Source: Haloferula sp. BvORR071
GTDB taxonomy: Bacteria; Verrucomicrobiota; Verrucomicrobiia; Verrucomicrobiales; Akkermansiaceae
Direction of reading: 5' to 3'
DNA: 64,000 nt
Assembly (NCBI RefSeq): GCF_000739615.1
Contig: NZ_BATP01000056.1
Span: 1-64,000, forward strand
Within the stretch, counting starts at the first letter, position 1; each line of letters starts with the position of its first letter. Position numbers and translations under genes: made by a program. The notes beneath the pieces were generated by a model, which ran no database searches, was not told where the DNA came from, and saw nothing but the letters and a program-made list of their open reading frames with translations. Below, one piece after another: positions 7,756 to 16,381 of this stretch.

Positions 7756-10700
7756 ATGCAAACCCGTATCACGCACCCATCCGCCACTTCCCGCCGCTCG
7801 GCCTTGCTGCTGGCAGCCCTCGCTTCCGTCTGCTGCTGCGGCACCGCCGCCGCGGTGGATGCCACCTACCAGTACTACCGCTTCACGCCGATCAAGCTGC
7901 GCAATGACGGCACCGCGAATAGCATCCAGCTTGCCGAGTTCGCCTTTCTGAAGAGCGGCGCGGCAGTGCCCTTCACCGGTGCGACCGTCACGAATCCCGG
8001 CGGCAATCGCACCGCCGCGGAGATCCCGGCCAACCTGATCGATGGCCTTACCACCACCAAGTGGCTCGACTTCTACCGTAACCCCATCGTCTTCGCCTTC
8101 ACCGCGCCGGTCACCATCGATGGCTACCGCTTCTCCACCGCGAATGACGCCAGCGAGCGCGATCCCGTGCGCTGGATCCTGGAAGGCAGCGCCGATCAAA
8201 CGACATGGGTGCTGCTCGATCACACCGCGGCGGACTTCGCCACCCCCACCGCGCGCCAGACTACTTCCGGCGATATCCTGCTCGGTGCGACTCCCGTCGC
8301 CTATGCCAAGACCTGGAATGGCGGCGATCCCGCGAACTGGGACAGCACCACTCAGAATTGGGACAAGGGCGGTCCGGTCGCTTGGGACAATGCCAGCACG
8401 GATGTCGCGAGCTTCTCCGCCGGCACGCCTGCCAGCGTGAGCCTCGCCGCGCCGATCTCCGCGCGCATGCTCGACTTCACCGCGCCCGTCACCCTGCTGC
8501 AGAGGAATACGCTGACCCTCACCAATGTCACCCGCATCAGTCCGGGTGCGGACATGGAGATCTCCTCGGTGCTCGCCGGCAGCGTCGGCGTGATCAAGAC
8601 CGGGTCTAACAAACTCACGCTCTCCGGCGCGAATACCTACACCGGTCCCTTGCAGATCCGCGCTGGCAGCGCCGTGGTCAGCGGCACGAATGCCGCCACC
8701 GCCGCGACCCAGGTCTCTGGCGGCGCCACCCTGACCTTCACCGGTGCCGCCGCCAAGGGCACCGGCGTGCTGGAAGTCGGCAATGCCGCGGGCAATGGCA
8801 CCGTGATCTTCGAGCAGACCGGCACGCTCACCTTCAATGCCACACCGGTGGTCGGCACCGGCGCCATCGCCAGTGCAGGCGCCATCCGCCAGACCGCGGG
8901 CACCGTCACCTTCGCGCAGGACGGGCAATACATCACCCTCGGCAATACCACCGGCAGCTACGGCAGCTTCGAGCTCAGCGGCGGCACCGCCACCACCCCG
9001 ACCGGCGCTGGCGTCCGCGTCGGCTTCAATGGCACCGGCGTGCTGACCCAGACCGGCGGCACGCTCACCTCGAATCGTTGGTTCGCCATCGCCAATGCCA
9101 ATGGCCGCGGCGTCTATACCATCACCGGCGGCACCGCGGGGATCAATAGCGCCTCCTACCGCCTGATCGGTGGCGACTCCACCAATGGCATCGCGACGAT
9201 CAATATCGGCACCGCGCTCGGCGGCACCGGCAGCTTCAGCGCGATCCGCAATGCCGCCACCGCCAATGACGGCGCGGTCGTGCTCGGCGCGGCCGCTGGC
9301 ACCTCCGGCACGCTCAACCTGAACAGCGGCGTGCTGAAGATCTCCAGCCGCATCTTCCGCCAGAGCACGGTGACCAGCACCGGCATCGTGAACTTCAATG
9401 GCGGCACCCTCACCGCCGGCGCGAACAACATCGAACTGGCGACCAATTCGCTCACCGCAGTGCGGATGCTGCGCGGTGGCGCGACCATCAATACCGATGG
9501 CAATGCCTCGACCTTTGCGGCGCCGATCGTCGGCATGGGCGGCAATGGTCTCGCCTTCACCGGCCTGCCCGCGACTGTGGGCACCGGTGGCAGTGGCTAC
9601 CTCGGCGCACCGGCCGTGACTGTGACCACCAGCGGCACCGGCACCGGCGTCACGGCGATCGCGAATGTCAGCAATGGCGCGGTCACCGGCATCACCATTA
9701 CCAGCCCGGGCGATGGCTACGCGGTGGGTGATACCGTGACCTTCGACTTCGTGGCCGTGCCCGGAGCCACCGCCGCCACTGCGATCGCGCACACGCTGCT
9801 CGCGGAGGATCTCGCGCCGAACAACACCGGCACGCTCACCAAGAGCGGGGGAGGGGCCCTCACCCTGACCCAGCCCGCCACCTTCGTCGGCAATACGGCC
9901 GTGAGCGGCGGCAGCCTGGTGGTGAATACCTCCTTGAGCTCGGCCCAGGTGAATGTCGCCGCAGGCACGACCCTGACCGGCAGCATGAATCTGAGCGGCA
10001 CCGCGAATGTCGATGGCATCCTCGCTCCCGGCGTGGCCGTGGGCACTGCCACCGGCGCAGGCGCGCTGAACCTCAACGGCGGCTCAACCCTCGCCCTGCA
10101 GCTCACGGATTGGACCGGCGTCGCGGGCACCGGCTTCGATACCGTGGACTTCGGCAGCATCGCCACCACCGCCACCGCGCTGAACAAGCTGACCATTCAG
10201 GTGGATACCACCGGCCTGGTGAACTTCGCTGAAGGCACGCACAGCTTCGTCATCGGCACCGCGGATGCACCGCCCACCGGCTTCACCGCGGACAACTGGC
10301 AGGTGGCGGTCGCCGGCGGCTTCACCGGCACCAGCCCCTGGTCGCTCGGCGTGGCCGGCAACAACCTGGTGCTCACCTACGCGCCCGTGACTTCCGGCTA
10401 TGCTTCCTGGATCGGCAGCTTCCCCGGCCTCTCCGACACCAGCAGCGATGGTGACCCGGATGGCGATGGCGTGCCGAACGTGTTGGAATACGTGCTGAAC
10501 TCGAACCCCGGCACCGGCTCCGGCAGCGGCCTGCAACTCCCGGTCGCCGCGGCCACCGAGACGGATGTCACCTTCACCTTCGTCCGCCGCGCCGAGTCGA
10601 AGTCTGACACCACCCAGACCTTCCTCTACGGCCCGGCCTTCCCCGGCACCGAGGTCCCGGTTCCGGCCAGCAGCTCCGGCATCTTCACCATCACCCCGGA

Positions 10701-10791
10701 CAGCCCGGCCGTCGGTCTGGAGACCGTCGTCGTCACCGTCCCGCGCACCGATCCCCAGATCTTCGGCCGCCTGAAGGCGACCAAGCCCTGA
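7756..10791 (+). CDS. Secreted autotransporter-associated beta-strand repeat protein
   Basis: The start at ATG 7756 gives a good signal peptide (SALLLAALASVCCCGTAAA) and 1011 aa; the upstream in-frame extension is basic and non-signal-like. After a discoidin-like N-terminal module (about 40-170, DATYQYYRFTPIKLRNDG) comes a long Gly/Thr/Asn-rich region. It contains the autotransporter-associated repeat signature (LTKSGGGALTLT, VIKTGSNKLTLSGANTYTG) and many predicted short beta strands. Near the C-terminus is a calcium-binding-like segment (DGDPDGDGVPNVLEYVL), common in secreted Verrucomicrobiota proteins. There is no C-terminal outer-membrane barrel, so it is not a classical autotransporter. 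It lies downstream of the sigma/FecR pair, which may control it. Confidence 0.88.
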   Translation: MQTRITHPSATSRRSALLLAALASVCCCGTAAAVDATYQYYRFTPIKLRNDGTANSIQLAEFAFLKSGAAVPFTGATVTNPGGNRTAAEIPANLIDGLTTTKWLDFYRNPIVFAFTAPVTIDGYRFSTANDASERDPVRWILEGSADQTTWVLLDHTAADFATPTARQTTSGDILLGATPVAYAKTWNGGDPANWDSTTQNWDKGGPVAWDNASTDVASFSAGTPASVSLAAPISARMLDFTAPVTLLQRNTLTLTNVTRISPGADMEISSVLAGSVGVIKTGSNKLTLSGANTYTGPLQIRAGSAVVSGTNAATAATQVSGGATLTFTGAAAKGTGVLEVGNAAGNGTVIFEQTGTLTFNATPVVGTGAIASAGAIRQTAGTVTFAQDGQYITLGNTTGSYGSFELSGGTATTPTGAGVRVGFNGTGVLTQTGGTLTSNRWFAIANANGRGVYTITGGTAGINSASYRLIGGDSTNGIATINIGTALGGTGSFSAIRNAATANDGAVVLGAAAGTSGTLNLNSGVLKISSRIFRQSTVTSTGIVNFNGGTLTAGANNIELATNSLTAVRMLRGGATINTDGNASTFAAPIVGMGGNGLAFTGLPATVGTGGSGYLGAPAVTVTTSGTGTGVTAIANVSNGAVTGITITSPGDGYAVGDTVTFDFVAVPGATAATAIAHTLLAEDLAPNNTGTLTKSGGGALTLTQPATFVGNTAVSGGSLVVNTSLSSAQVNVAAGTTLTGSMNLSGTANVDGILAPGVAVGTATGAGALNLNGGSTLALQLTDWTGVAGTGFDTVDFGSIATTATALNKLTIQVDTTGLVNFAEGTHSFVIGTADAPPTGFTADNWQVAVAGGFTGTSPWSLGVAGNNLVLTYAPVTSGYASWIGSFPGLSDTSSDGDPDGDGVPNVLEYVLNSNPGTGSGSGLQLPVAAATETDVTFTFVRRAESKSDTTQTFLYGPAFPGTEVPVPASSSGIFTITPDSPAVGLETVVVTVPRTDPQIFGRLKATKP

Positions 10792-10808
10792 TCCGGCCTG
10801 AAGTACGA

Positions 10809-10831
10809 GATCCACCGTAGTGGAGTGGATC
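10809..10831 (+). terminator. Possible hairpin after the surface-protein gene
   Basis: GATCCAC and GTGGATC form a 7-bp stem with a 9-nt loop shortly after the stop codon. No U-tract follows immediately, so it may be a weak or Rho-assisted terminator, or an RNA-stability hairpin. Confidence 0.35.
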
Positions 10832-10953
10832 GCAGGAAAAAATTTCCGTGCAGACCGGGGTCTGGCTGCACGGGGGTTCACGGGAGCAGCCCGCATGGCG
10901 TTAGGAGCGTCGTGCGGGCTGCGATGTTTTCCGCCAGTCACAAATGCCTCTCC

Positions 10954-11030
10954 CCGCGGCGCAGCCGCCTTGGACTGCGCGCAGCCTGCTGCCGCTTTCC
11001 GGCAGGCAACCCTGTTGCCGTGCAGCACCG
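10954..11030. repeat. Dispersed repeat family A copy in a gene-free spacer
   Basis: This is the same repeat as at 121-190, in the same orientation, within the 372-bp spacer 10792-11163. Outside this copy and the hairpin just after the surface-protein stop, the spacer shows nothing recognisable. The short ORFs over it are translations of the repeat. Confidence 0.65.
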
Positions 11031-11163
11031 CCAAGCTCACCCTATGACCCTCCGTGAGCGGCCACGAAGTCACCGCCAAACTCTCATCCCAACCGTCAGC
11101 CCCCCGGCACACACCAAACCCATCCGCCATCACCTCGGATCGGAGCCCTACCACCCATCAAAA

Positions 11164-12099
11164 TCACCGCCGGTTCTTCACCACCGCCCAGCATCCCACT
11201 CCAACAATCCCCACTGCCCCCACAACCCAAATCCAATACGCAGACCCCGAAGCAACCGACCCCGCCCCCCGCTCACCGGACGCCTCTAACACCTCCGCCT
11301 TCCCTCCACCTCCATCCGAGGCTCCACCACGCGTCGGCCTGGGCTTTCTCCCCGCGCTGTCCGGAAGCGATGTCGCCACGATCTCCCGGGTGATCCCACT
11401 GAAAAGGTTCACCGCGATCTCGGGCGAGGCGTCCTCTGCCTGCTCCGGCCCGAATCTCTGATAGTAGTCCTCACCGCCTTTGATCGGCATCAGTTCCGTG
11501 CCTTCATCCAGTCCCGCCATCACCGCCACTTGGATCTCCAGTTGGGGATCGGCAAGGCGGACCACCGAGATGAGAGCTGTCCTGTTCCCCGGTTCCGTCA
11601 TCACCTTCAGGGTGGACGGTCTTTTCATCTCCTGAAGGTAGATTCCGCCTGCACTCGCCCCGTCGAACTTCATTGGACCGAGAGGACCTCTGCCGCCTTT
11701 GCTGATCGGTTTCGCGGGTGCTTCGGCTATCTTGCCCAGGATGCCACTCACCTTTTCCGTTAGAAGCGCCCCTTCGTCCGCCACGTAAACGATGATGGTA
11801 TTGAAGGTCCGCGGATCCCTCCCACCGATCCGGTAGGCGGCGCGCAGCTTCTGCGGGGGAGGGGACTCCATGACCCCCGATCTCCGCTCCTTCCCGTTTG
11901 GAGTCGCCCAGAGCTCGCGCTCCGCGGCAGTCACATCCTCAACCACCAGCTCACCGGCCGGATAGCCGAGGATGGAAGCCAGTGCCTCGCTCGATGGCGC
12001 GGCGTGTGCGGGATTCGCCCAAGCAATCCCAAGCCAGACGATCAGGCCAAGCCCTGTGCGTTTCAACCAAGTCACCTCCGCCGAATCGCACACTCCCAT
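11164..12099 (-). CDS. Exported protein of unknown function with C-terminal membrane anchor
   Basis: This is a 311-aa protein from ATG 12099. An alternative GTG at 12075 would place the signal peptide (KRTGLGLIVWLGIAWANPAHA) at the extreme N-terminus and may be the true start. The body (about 40-250) has no family I recognise; strings such as LRAAYRIGGRDPRTFNTIIV and LISVVRLADPQLEIQVAVM suggest an alternating alpha/beta domain. The C-terminus ends in one hydrophobic helix (YWIWVVGAVGIVGVGCWAVV) and a basic tail, so it is probably anchored in the inner membrane with a periplasmic domain. It is monocistronic, convergent with nothing obvious. Confidence 0.7.
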   Translation of the reverse strand: MGVCDSAEVTWLKRTGLGLIVWLGIAWANPAHAAPSSEALASILGYPAGELVVEDVTAAERELWATPNGKERRSGVMESPPPQKLRAAYRIGGRDPRTFNTIIVYVADEGALLTEKVSGILGKIAEAPAKPISKGGRGPLGPMKFDGASAGGIYLQEMKRPSTLKVMTEPGNRTALISVVRLADPQLEIQVAVMAGLDEGTELMPIKGGEDYYQRFGPEQAEDASPEIAVNLFSGITREIVATSLPDSAGRKPRPTRGGASDGGGGKAEVLEASGERGAGSVASGSAYWIWVVGAVGIVGVGCWAVVKNRR

Positions 12100-12179
12100 C
12101 CATCCACCCAGACCGGAATGCAGGCTTCACGGAGAATTCGCAGAGCGCTCATGCGCAGTGGAGAAGCTTCAAGGCAAGC

Positions 12180-12595
12180 TCACCCCTTCGCCACCATCCG
12201 ATCCACAAAGCTATGCCAGTAGAGCCACTCCGGATCGTGCGAATGCTTGATCTCGATCGGAAACCGCGGCTTCCCCGCAAGCAGCTCGTTCAGCTGCGCC
12301 ATGAACCCCTCATAGGAGCGCGCAAGTGCACCCACTCCTTGGAACCCAGGCCGGTGATCACCAGCGGCAAGCGGGCCATGCCCTCGTCCAGCAATGGGTC
12401 CAGCGCCTCTTCCAGCCCGTCCATCTCGGCGCGCAACTCATCCTCCGGCAGCTCCTTGCCGGGATACTTCCACACGATCGAGATCTCCTCCGGGAAGTCC
12501 TGCCAGTCATCGTCCTTGGGGTGGATGAAGCGGAAGATGGTCCTCCGCCCATCGCTGTTCTTGGCCTCGGCGATGAATCCTTCGCGTTTTCCCAT
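12180..12595 (-). pseudogene. DUF695-like gene with a frameshift (or sequencing error)
   Basis: From ATG 12595 the frame reads MGKREGFIAEAKNS, then GRRTIFRFIHPKDDDWQDF and an acidic helical segment to EWVHL. It then runs off into a stop near 12290. One frame over, beginning at about 12320, the expected C-terminus continues as RSYEGFMAQLNELL, FPIEIKHSHDPEWLYWHSF and stops at 12180. The join is at about 12315-12330, where one missing G in a cgcgc run would restore a single 138-codon frame. That length and the PEWLYW motif fit DUF695, a small cytoplasmic domain of unknown role. It follows the FadR-type regulator on the same strand, 38 bp downstream. Confidence 0.65.
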
Positions 12596-12633
12596 CACAG
12601 GTGCATAACCCGCGCGTCCGTGGCGAGGCAAGC

Positions 12634-13326
12634 CTACGCCTTCGCACCCCCATGCTCCAGATCCACGAAGTGCCTCCGCGAGGACAGCAGGTGCTTCCGC
12701 ATCGCATCCGCCGCGCGTTCCGGCACGCCGGCTTCGATCGCTTCCAGGATCGCGCGGTGACCATCGATCACCGGCGTCGACCAATCGCCATCGCCGCGGT
12801 TTGCCTGGGCATAGGCGATGCAGCGCTTCTCCAGCGCGCCTAACAAAATCGAGTAGATGCTGTTCCCGGAGCCGCGGGCGATCGCCAGGTGGAAGGCGAT
12901 GTCCGCCTTGCTGAACTTGTCCTTGGCCGCGCCCATCTTCTCCATGGACTCGAGGATCCGCTTCAGCTCGCGGATCACCTGCTCGCCGGCATGCGTGGCG
13001 GCCAGGCGCGCGCACTCGGTCTCGATCAGGATCCGGAAGTCGATCAGCTCCAGGAAATCGCTCTCCTCCGCCAGCACCGAGTAGCTCTCCACCGCCTGCC
13101 CCAGCGATTCCAGGCTGGGGTCGGCAATGTAGGTGCCGGAGCCCTTCAGGGTCCGCAGCAAGCCGCGGCCGCGGAGCTGCTGGATCGCCTCGCGGATCAC
13201 CGTCCGGCTCACCTTGAAGCGCTCGCAGAGCTTCTCCTCCGATGGCAGGCGGTCGCCCGGCGGCAGCTTGCCCCCCAGGATTTCCTGTTCCAGTTCACCG
13301 GCGATTTGAGCGCTGCGTCGTTGCAC
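12634..13326 (-). CDS. FadR-subfamily GntR transcriptional regulator
   Basis: This is a 230-aa protein. The N-terminal winged helix (about 8-70) contains LPPGDRLPSEEKLCERFKVS and RTVIREAIQQLRGRGLL, the GntR recognition element. The C-terminal all-helical FCD domain (about 85-215) has the DIAFHLAIARGSGN and VIDGHRAILEAI segments that carry the metal/ligand-binding residues. Such proteins repress sugar-acid or sugar catabolic genes and release DNA on binding a pathway metabolite. It is divergent from the mutarotase/epimerase/dehydrogenase genes, so these are the likely targets. A matching palindrome lies in its own upstream region. Confidence 0.9.
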   Translation of the reverse strand: MQRRSAQIAGELEQEILGGKLPPGDRLPSEEKLCERFKVSRTVIREAIQQLRGRGLLRTLKGSGTYIADPSLESLGQAVESYSVLAEESDFLELIDFRILIETECARLAATHAGEQVIRELKRILESMEKMGAAKDKFSKADIAFHLAIARGSGNSIYSILLGALEKRCIAYAQANRGDGDWSTPVIDGHRAILEAIEAGVPERAADAMRKHLLSSRRHFVDLEHGGAKA

Positions 13327-13807
13327 ATCTGCACGTTAGACCGCCTGTTTCAATTATCGCCAGTGGAAAGCTCGCTCACCCTTACAAGGTTGTAATACAA
13401 GACGGCAGCGGAGCGCGGAGGCAGGCGAATCGCCGCTTGCCTGCCATGAAGGGGAAAAAACCGCGAACGGACGCCAATGGACGCGAATTTGGAAGAAGAG
13501 CTGAGGGGGATTTTCGGCGCTGCTACCCACTCGGGTTATCCATCTCCCGGCTGTTTCATTCGCGGTGCAAAAACTCCCCTTCCTCGAATGGGACCAAGAT
13601 GGATGGGATGAATAGGATGGGATTGGAATACAGGGGAAGCCGGAGCCGGGATCTCAAATATCCCATTCATCCCGGTCCTGCTTCGATTCGTTAGATTCGT
13701 CCGATTCGTGGTGCCTCCCATCCCCCTGCCTTTCTCAGCGTTGTGTCATCCCATTTCCGATTTTCTGCGTTTCTGTCCGAATTCCCCGGTGACGCCCGCC
13801 GCCCGGT
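13327..13807. other. Divergent control region of the sugar locus, with dispersed repeats
   Basis: Next to the regulator gene lies a GntR-type palindrome. Further right, at about 13458-13500, is a family C element (ccgcgaacggacgcc, ggacgcgaattt). At 13590-13715 there is an imperfect inverted repeat (gatgggatgaatagg, then tcccattcatcc, then gattcgtccgattcgtggt). No gene was recognised. Confidence 0.55.
13390..13400. promoter_or_regulatory. Predicted FadR/GntR operator (TTGTAATACAA)
   Basis: The 11-bp palindrome fits the FadR-subfamily consensus T-N-G-T-N3-A-C-N-A at every fixed position. It lies 64 bp upstream of the GntR-family start codon, inside the divergent promoter region, so autoregulation plus control of the sugar genes is likely. 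Confidence 0.55.
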
Positions 13808-14212
13808 ATGCATCATCCCGGCATGCTCCAGTCCGGCATCCTGAACCCACAGGTCCTTCATCTCCTCGCCCGCATCCGCCACACGAATACCCTAGTCATC
13901 GCCGACTGGGCCTTTCCCTACTGGCCCGGGATCGAGACCGTGGACATCTCGCTGACCGCCGGCATCCCCACCGTCCTGCAGGTGCTGGACCTGATCACGC
14001 CGAACTTCAAGATCGGCCGGATCTGGCAGGCGGAGGAATTCCTCACCGTGAACCCGCAGGAGAAGGTCAACGAATTCGCCAAGTCTTTCGGCAAGATCCC
14101 GCTCACCCGCGAGCCGCATCTCCAATTCAAGACCCGCGTGCCCCACGCCATCGGCCTGATCCGCACCGGCGACCCTACCCCTTACGGGAATATCATCCTC
14201 GAGTCCGAGTGA
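13808..14212 (+). CDS. RbsD/FucU-family sugar mutarotase or pyranase
   Basis: The 134-aa protein has the family's N-terminal pocket (ARIRHTNTLVIADWAFPYW, with H25 and D33) and the diagnostic C-terminal IRTGDPTPYGNIIL. The family interconverts sugar anomers or ring forms: RbsD acts on ribose, FucU on fucose. The context of a ketose-epimerase-like enzyme and a polyol/sugar-acid dehydrogenase favours a deoxyhexose or uronate-type sugar, but the sequence does not decide. Translation could also begin at ATG 13823 (MLQSGILNPQ), which matches the usual family start better. Confidence 0.82.
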   Translation: MHHPGMLQSGILNPQVLHLLARIRHTNTLVIADWAFPYWPGIETVDISLTAGIPTVLQVLDLITPNFKIGRIWQAEEFLTVNPQEKVNEFAKSFGKIPLTREPHLQFKTRVPHAIGLIRTGDPTPYGNIILESE

Positions 14213-14231
14213 GTTAGAAAAGGCCAAGGCA

Positions 14232-14333
14232 ACCACGAATGAACACGGATCAACACGAATGAAGACCCGCTTCCAGCAGTCTTCCCTGCCTTTCATCCGT
14301 GTAAATCCGTGCCATCCGTGGTTCCTCCTGCCT
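14232..14333. repeat. Dispersed repeat family C, imperfect inverted pair
   Basis: The left arm has ccacgaatgaacacgg and aacacgaatgaa; the right arm has ttcatccgtgtaaatcc and catccgtggt. The arms are imperfectly complementary over about 32 bp with a spacer of about 30 bp. Related elements are at 13458-13500, 35307-35515 and 49731-49770. It separates the mutarotase from the epimerase-like gene. Confidence 0.65.
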
Positions 14334-14348
14334 TTGAATTGAGTTGAG

Positions 14349-15167
14349 ATGCCGATGAAAACCGCCGTTACCCTCTGCCGCGTGCCCGAGATGGCCGCCG
14401 GCCCCTTCGTCTTCCACGATGAGCTCGACGTCGTCTTCGCCAAGGCCGCGGCCTGCGGCTACGATGCCGTCGAGCTCTTCTTCGGCGGGCCGGATGAAGT
14501 GCCGGCCGAAACCATCCGCTCGCTGTGTGAGAAGTTCGGCCTCAGCGTCGCCGCCATCGGCAGCGGCGCGGGCATGGTCAAGCACGGCCTTTCGCTCACC
14601 GATTGCTCACAGGACAAGCGCCGCGAGGCGCAGGACTTCATCCTGCGCATGATCGACTTCGGCGGCCAGCTCGGCGCGCCCGTCATCCTCGGCTCCATGC
14701 AGGGCAAGTGGGGAGGGGAAGTCTCCCGCGAGCGCGCGCTGGAACTCCTGTCCGGCGCCTTCACCACCATCGACAAGGCCGCGGCCGATGCCGGTGTGCC
14801 CTTCATCTACGAGCCCCTGAACCGCTACGAGACGAACCTCTTCAACCGCCTGCTCCCCGCCGCCGAATTCCTCTGTGGCCATGGCTTCGCGCATATCGTC
14901 CTGCTCGCCGACCTCTTCCACATGAACATCGAGGAAGCGGACATCGCGCAGGCCATCCGCGATGCCGGCTCCAAGATCGGCCACGTCCACTGGGCCGACT
15001 CGAACCGCCTGGCGATGGGCAGCGGCCACACCGATTCAGCAGCAATCGCCGCGGCACTACGGGACATCTCGTACCAAGGCTACATCTCCGCCGAGATCTT
15101 CACTAACGGCGACCCCGAAGCAGCCGCCCGCCAGACCCTCGCGTCCATCCGCAAGGTAGGCTTGTAG
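14349..15167 (+). CDS. Ketose 3-epimerase-like sugar isomerase/epimerase (xylose-isomerase-type TIM barrel)
   Basis: This is a 272-aa protein. Metal ligands characteristic of the D-tagatose/D-psicose 3-epimerase family are all present: E155 in FIYEPLNRYETN, D188 in LLADLFHMNIEE, H214 in GHVHWADSNR and E249 in ISAEIF. The string GSGHTD also matches. It should epimerise or isomerise a free or modified ketose through an enediolate using a divalent metal. It is cytoplasmic, as no signal is seen. It lies between the mutarotase and the Zn dehydrogenase on the same strand, making a short catabolic set under the divergent GntR regulator. Start could be the second Met (14355). Confidence 0.87.
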   Translation: MPMKTAVTLCRVPEMAAGPFVFHDELDVVFAKAAACGYDAVELFFGGPDEVPAETIRSLCEKFGLSVAAIGSGAGMVKHGLSLTDCSQDKRREAQDFILRMIDFGGQLGAPVILGSMQGKWGGEVSRERALELLSGAFTTIDKAAADAGVPFIYEPLNRYETNLFNRLLPAAEFLCGHGFAHIVLLADLFHMNIEEADIAQAIRDAGSKIGHVHWADSNRLAMGSGHTDSAAIAAALRDISYQGYISAEIFTNGDPEAAARQTLASIRKVGL

Positions 15168-15198
15168 CTTTATGAGCACGGCCCGACTTCAGTGGTAT

Positions 15199-15223
15199 GT
15201 AGTCCCGCCTTTAGGCGGACGAA
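15199..15223. repeat. Dispersed repeat family D (cgcctttaggcg hairpin)
   Basis: gtagtcccgcctttaggcgg followed by acgaa contains the palindrome CGCCTTTAGGCG. Related copies occur at 34299-34326 and, inverted, at 34460-34488. It lies in the 172-bp spacer before the dehydrogenase gene. Confidence 0.55.
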
Positions 15224-15339
15224 GCACGGGAAGAGCGCGCCCACCCGAGGGCCCCCGGGAGAATGCGGCACTTCCGGGGCCATTCAGCCGGGGGTGAGTC
15301 TCGCTCCTCTCTTCTTTCCTCCATCTTCTCTCTTATCTC

Positions 15340-16371
15340 ATGCAGGCCATCCAATTCACCCGCCCCGAAGAGATCAACCTCATCGATCTCCCTGAGCCCT
15401 CTCTACCCGGTCCCGGCGAAGCCCTCGTCCGCACCCACCGCATGGGCATCTGCGGAACCGATCTCTCCGGCTACCTCGGCAAGATGCCCTTCTTCTCCTA
15501 CCCGCGCATCCCCGGCCACGAGCTTGGCCTCGAGGTCCTCGCGGTTGGCGATGGCGTCTCTAACATCCGCCCCGGCGACAAGGCCTCGCTCGAACCCTAC
15601 GTCAACGATCCCGCCAGTCCCACCAGCCTCAAGGGCTCGTCGAACTGCTGCCCCGGCGTGCAGGTGTTAGGCGTTCATACCGATGGCGGCCTGCGCGATT
15701 CCTGGATCGTGCCTGCCCGCAAGCTCCATCCCGGCAATCACCTTTCCTACGACCAGCTCGCCCTGGTCGAGACCCTCGCGATCGGCTACCACGCCGTGCA
15801 ACGCGGCAATCCCCAGCCGGGCGAGACCGTGCTGGTCATCGGTGCTGGCCCCATCGGCCTCGCCTGCCTGGAATTCCTCAAGCTGATGGATGTCCGCGTG
15901 GTCATCATGGACATGGTCCAGGGCCGCCTCGACTTCGTGCGCGAGAAGCTCGGCCTCTCGAACGGCATCCTCGTCCGCGGCGATGGCAGCGGCTCGGAGC
16001 TGGCCGAACTCGAAGCCCTCACCGGCGGCCAACTGGCAGACGTCATCATCGATGCCACCGGCTCCGCGGCCTCCATGTCCACCTGCTTTCAATACGCCGC
16101 CTTCACCGGCCGCGTCGTCTATGTGGGCATCACCACCCAGGAACTGAAGTTCCCGCACGCCCCCGTCTTCCACCGTCGTGAACTCACCCTCCTCGCCTCC
16201 CGCAATGCCCTGCCCAAGGACTTCGGCGAGATCATCAAGCTCATCGGCGAAGGCAAGATCGACACCGACGCCTGGATCACCCATCGCCTGCCCTTCGCCG
16301 AAGTCCCCACCGGCTTCGCCAAGTTCACCGACCCCAAGCTCGGCGCCATCAAGGTGATCATCGACCTCTAA
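15340..16371 (+). CDS. Zinc-type alcohol/polyol dehydrogenase (MDR superfamily)
   Basis: The 343-aa protein has a GroES-like catalytic domain and a Rossmann domain. Catalytic zinc ligands are C38 (GICGTD), H60 and E61 (PGHELG). The NAD(P) motif is VIGAGPIGLACLE at about 166-178. The structural-zinc lobe, normally four cysteines in a CGxCxxC-x-C pattern, is degenerate here (VNDPASPTSLKGSSNCC), with only the last cysteines kept. So the second zinc is probably absent. Relatives oxidise sugar alcohols, aldonates or threonine. In this locus it probably oxidises a product of the epimerase/mutarotase set. Confidence 0.85.
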   Translation: MQAIQFTRPEEINLIDLPEPSLPGPGEALVRTHRMGICGTDLSGYLGKMPFFSYPRIPGHELGLEVLAVGDGVSNIRPGDKASLEPYVNDPASPTSLKGSSNCCPGVQVLGVHTDGGLRDSWIVPARKLHPGNHLSYDQLALVETLAIGYHAVQRGNPQPGETVLVIGAGPIGLACLEFLKLMDVRVVIMDMVQGRLDFVREKLGLSNGILVRGDGSGSELAELEALTGGQLADVIIDATGSAASMSTCFQYAAFTGRVVYVGITTQELKFPHAPVFHRRELTLLASRNALPKDFGEIIKLIGEGKIDTDAWITHRLPFAEVPTGFAKFTDPKLGAIKVIIDL

Positions 16372-16381
16372 CAGGACACCC

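Noticed and set aside
7543-9792. 749-aa open frame on the minus strand opposite the surface-protein gene
   Set aside because: It is a shadow of the repeat-coding forward gene: low-complexity Gly/Ala/Asp/Arg composition, no domain, and the forward frame has signal peptide and known repeat motifs.
12290-13015. 241-aa minus frame spanning the regulator and the DUF695-like gene
   Set aside because: Its first 140 residues are the out-of-frame regulator gene; only the last 100 residues belong to the frameshifted gene starting at 12595.
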